A stretch of DNA of 64,000 bases, taken from NCBI GenBank assembly GCA_016165875.1, contig JABBOT010000003.1:32396595-32460594 (forward strand), given 5' to 3'. Source of the stretch: Acanthopleura granulata. Taxonomy: Eukaryota > Mollusca > Polyplacophora > Chitonida > Chitonidae. Numbering within the stretch: the stretch's first letter is position 1; each line of letters begins with the position of its first letter. The position numbers were made by a program, and so were the translations under genes. Below the pieces are notes generated by a model. It made no database searches. It was not told the DNA's origin and saw nothing but the letters and a program-made list of their open reading frames with translations. Positions 60,895 through 64,000 of the stretch are shown piece after piece.

Positions 60895-61265
60895 TGATTT
60901 ATTAGTTCTTTAACGTCATATTCAGGATTGTTTCAGTTACACAGAAACCCGTTGAAAAAACCGTAGTGCCTGAAATGAACCACCGACCGTTGGCCTCTTA
61001 ATGGTAGACTTCCCCAGCTGTGATGAATCTGCACGTCGCCTCTTTTAAATGCAGTCATTGACAAGGCCAAATCGCGTTCTGGGGTTGTAATCAAGTTATC
61101 GTCTGCTCCTTTGAAGCTTGACATAAACTATAGTTTGTTAGCTTTGTCGGATGGAATAAGAGCTTGATTCAATCAGGAAAGTGCTATTATCTCTACTAAT
61201 AAACCTGACCCACTTCTCATAGGTGAAAAATCTTTCAGTAAGGAGATACATTAATCAAATGCATA
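60895..61265. repeat. old composite SINE module in U5
   Basis: It matches the U3 module (TTCTTTAACGTCATATTCAG, TGAACCACCGACCGTTGG, GATTCAATCAGGAAAGTG). The opposing tail is degenerate. Confidence 0.5.
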
Positions 61266-63399
61266 AAAAACCAAATGGAATCACGAATCTCTTTATGGAA
61301 GTGCTGTCAGTGATCAAATGTTTTTACAACAGTTGTCAGTATTGATTTAGTTGTTTCTCTCTTCAGTCACATCTCTAACTCTTCTAATCAATACAGAAAT
61401 ACACGTGACCACTTCCCCAATACTCACCGACCAATCCTAAAGGCACGCTTCTGGCCATTCATCAGAGCTGCTTTTCATTGAGACTCTCAACTTTCCTTTA
61501 GGGGGACATTTTTAACAATGAGAGGTTTTCTAAAAAAAGAATTGAAAAACATGAACTTATAATTTTGCGATAATCGCGGGATAATAGATACAAGATTTAA
61601 AAAGTGTGTTCAGGCGATGTTTATCTATGTCTTAAGACGCCTGTTGATTTGGTGTATTATATGTAGAACACACAGAACGAGAAGCAAATGAGCAAGTACA
61701 TAGTCTCATCTCACAAATTACACAAGGTCAATTTCGCCAGGGGCGGATTTGTTTGTGGCACATTTTCTTCATAACGTGATTAAAGTGAGCACGATGCTTT
61801 TTCGTAACAAGTTGCCTTTTGTGAAAGAGACAACGTTTGGAGCTCTTTACAAATCGTCGATGGAAAATTCCAAATATTTGACGAAATGCAAACGCTTTGA
61901 GTCACACGTAAATGTCCAGGTGTGACATGTAGTGTAATTCCAACCGAAGGTGACATTCGATTCGTCTGTATTTTGCCTACAATTTTCCCGTCAGTTCCAC
62001 GCCGGTCAAGACGACATGCGTAAGTAGATAATTCTAGCCAACCGTTCCCAGCTGTTTAATTTTTCTTCTCAGTGGATTTTGTAAGGGTCAAATAACTAGG
62101 GTAATTGAAGACATTAACCTTTCACTCTATATCGGAATAAAACCTGTTGTCCAGTGTAATAAAGGACTTTAGAGTTTGTTGGTATACAACACTACAGTAT
62201 TGACAGTAAAACCAGAGCAGTCAGCATTTAGTCAGACCTAACCGATAAAAATATATCAACTCTTGTCATTTTACCTCCGCTAGGGTTTAATTTTAACTGT
62301 TCGTGTTAATAATTAAAAGAAGCAACATACCTACCCCTTACATTGTCTCCAAAGAAGAATTAGGTGAAAAAATGCAGTCATGTTAGCGAAAATGCATTAT
62401 CCGTCAATGGTCTAAACTTCCTCCAAAAGCTGTGATGTCGTTGCTTATAAAGGACACATCACAATTATTTTCCACGGTCAACCATGTGGTTACAAAACTA
62501 AAAATGGAAACCTCTGTGTTAATTCTTTTGAAATGTGAGAATTCTGAATTCGTTTTATTAATAACTAAATGTAAATGCATATAATGAGTTTATATGTGTA
62601 GACAGGCTTCTAGTAATGAATATATCGTCCTTAAATGTGCTATGTAGGATGGCTTTGGCTTTTTCACATACAGTTGATGTATAAGATGTAGAAATGATGA
62701 TTGCTTTAAGTGGATGAAAATAAGCTGCACTCGATCATCGAAGCACCAAGTCGACGATTTATTTCCTCAAAGAATGGCCGAGTTACCACGGTCATATATT
62801 GTGCATTAAATTGGCGATTACAAAATCCAATATTGCCAAAGTTGAGTTGACATTATAGGCGTTGATGACATGCTAGGGCATGTTGTTCAGACACCAAACT
62901 GTTGGCGTAATTCCGCGTCACATCAGCTCTATATTACCAGGCAGACAATATTGGTACTTGTAATAAGAACTCAAGTTTATGAGAACTGGGTCCTCAATGA
63001 TGCGCTCAGCTCTCCATTTTTATACTCAGTGTAAGTGTATAAGGAAGGGAGGGAATGTTGTAGGTGTTCAGATGTAACTAGAGCGCAAAGTATATCGTGC
63101 TGGTGTGGTTATTAATCAAATTGACGACGAATACACGGCGTATAATAGGCTACTTGTCGTTTATGTAGTATTAGACACAGTCATGAAGCGGGGAGACAAA
63201 GATACTGGACGCTGTCCACATTTACTTAGAAGAGAACTGTTCTCATTCGAGAATACATTTGTAGTAATTTTCACAGTAAAAATTTGTGATATTGATTGGA
63301 ATCGTCACAAAACGCACAGACCTTAAAATGCTACAGGGCAGGAGGAGGATAAATCCATTCTCTTGAAGTTGCTGAAAAGGCAGTTTTGCCCCAAGGGGA

Positions 63400-63580
63400 G
63401 CAGCGATGGGGATGATCGATGAAAAAAAGTTAGCGGTGGACGATCCTTCTTGGGACGGACGGCGATCTGTGATTCACAGCCTGTGTTTTGTAGTCATATG
63501 GATTCAGTCTCAATTTGGAGGCAATCTGTCAATAAGAGAGGAACCGCTGGAGTACGGAATACTAGCCGGTCCTTGTCTTT
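63400..63580. repeat. S block in U5, partial
   Basis: GATCGATGAAAAAAAGTTAG, GGCAATCTGTCAATAAGAGA and ACTAGCCGGTCCTTGT match the other units; similarity breaks at CTTTCTAGCGCTGG and resumes briefly at TCACACAATGTG. Confidence 0.7.
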
Positions 63581-63650
63581 CTAGCGCTGGATCACACAAT
63601 GTGTGGTTTGAATCGCATTCAGACACAGGGTATTGTTAACTTTACCTGTT

Positions 63651-64000
63651 CCCTTTGTTCTTTGTGCATTGGTGGCAAGATGCCGTCGACAGTACTTTCG
63701 TGTGGTTTTGCATGATGTCTACTGGCGGCCCACTAGGTGGATGACTTCGCACGCTGTGGTGAGTGCCACTAACAATACAGGTCACCATCTTGGCCATGAC
63801 GACTAACAAACCATAGGTGTTTCAATGTTGCAAACCAATAATACGATATGTTGCCTATCACAAAAGAAATGGCAGCCAATTTTAGGATGGATGTTTATGC
63901 TACATGTCAACGTTAATCGAACACATGTATGATGCGTGAAGTGAAGAAATTTAGGAGAGCTGAGAAGAAAACTGAACTGAAACATGTTATTGAACAGTTC
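63651..64000. other. sequence beyond recognisable array II
   Basis: No gene or repeat can be supported. Short matches to the 44200-44300 region (CACGCTGTGGTGAG, CACCATCTTGGCC) are too weak to extend the array with confidence. Confidence 0.4.

Larger units (their letters stand above)
58851..63650. repeat. array II, unit U5 (type B, partial)
   Basis: T (58851), a decayed relative of the U3 ORF, U (59470), P (61350), Q (62020) and R (62785) follow the U3 order. After R about 1.1 kb of the unit is replaced by about 400 bp of unrelated sequence (about 62945-63390), and only a part of S remains (63400-63580). Similarity fades at about 63.65 kb, which may be the array edge. Confidence 0.78.

Noticed and set aside
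1..64000. Bacterial-type operons, CRISPR arrays, phage or defence systems
   Set aside because: There are no gene-dense strands, no ribosome-binding-site-spaced ORFs and no short regularly spaced direct repeats; all repeat structure is of eukaryotic retroposon or tandem-duplication type.

Overview
The window looks like nuclear DNA from a lophotrochozoan animal, most likely a mollusc and possibly a bivalve. The evidence is many copies of tRNA-derived SINEs whose 3' ends carry the GTACGGCGTAAAACACC-type motif followed by (AAATA)n, target-site duplications around some of them, foldback MITE-like elements, and no long open reading frame in about 40% GC DNA. The organism call is an inference from repeat style. 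I see no operon, rRNA gene, CRISPR array, phage or confident protein-coding gene.

Region 1 (1 to about 18.6 kb) is single-copy, intergenic or intronic DNA. It holds two weak candidate exons with good splice signals (4970-5149 and 10788-10832), one weaker candidate (4192-4307), a 500 bp foldback element with TTAA ends (9180-9680), SINE copies at 10035 and 13744, and a structured tRNA-like segment near 14450.

Region 2 (about 18.7 to 32.7 kb, array I) is three diverged tandem copies, A, B and C, of a 4-6 kb unit. Each copy carries the same promoter-like block: a GGCGGGAAA (E2F-like) site, a CTTTGAT...ATCAAAG palindrome, an AP-1-like TGAGTCA (degenerate in C) and a TATAAAAG box. No clear gene body follows it.

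Region 3 (about 33 kb to the end, array II) is five tandem copies, U1 to U5, of a 5-7 kb unit. Shared insertions and deletions sort them into two types in the order A-A-B-A-B, which suggests that a two-unit block was duplicated. Arrays I and II share segments, so 18.7-63.6 kb is one compound duplication locus. The T-to-U interval of array II contains two short minus-strand ORFs (33720-33956 and 45587-45871) with a weak, eye-judged resemblance to an FGF/beta-trefoil core, plus a decayed relative at about 59230-59470. These are the only hints of protein-coding content in the array.

Boundaries of units and old repeats were judged by eye and may be off by tens of bases. Identities are qualitative; no alignment or search was run.
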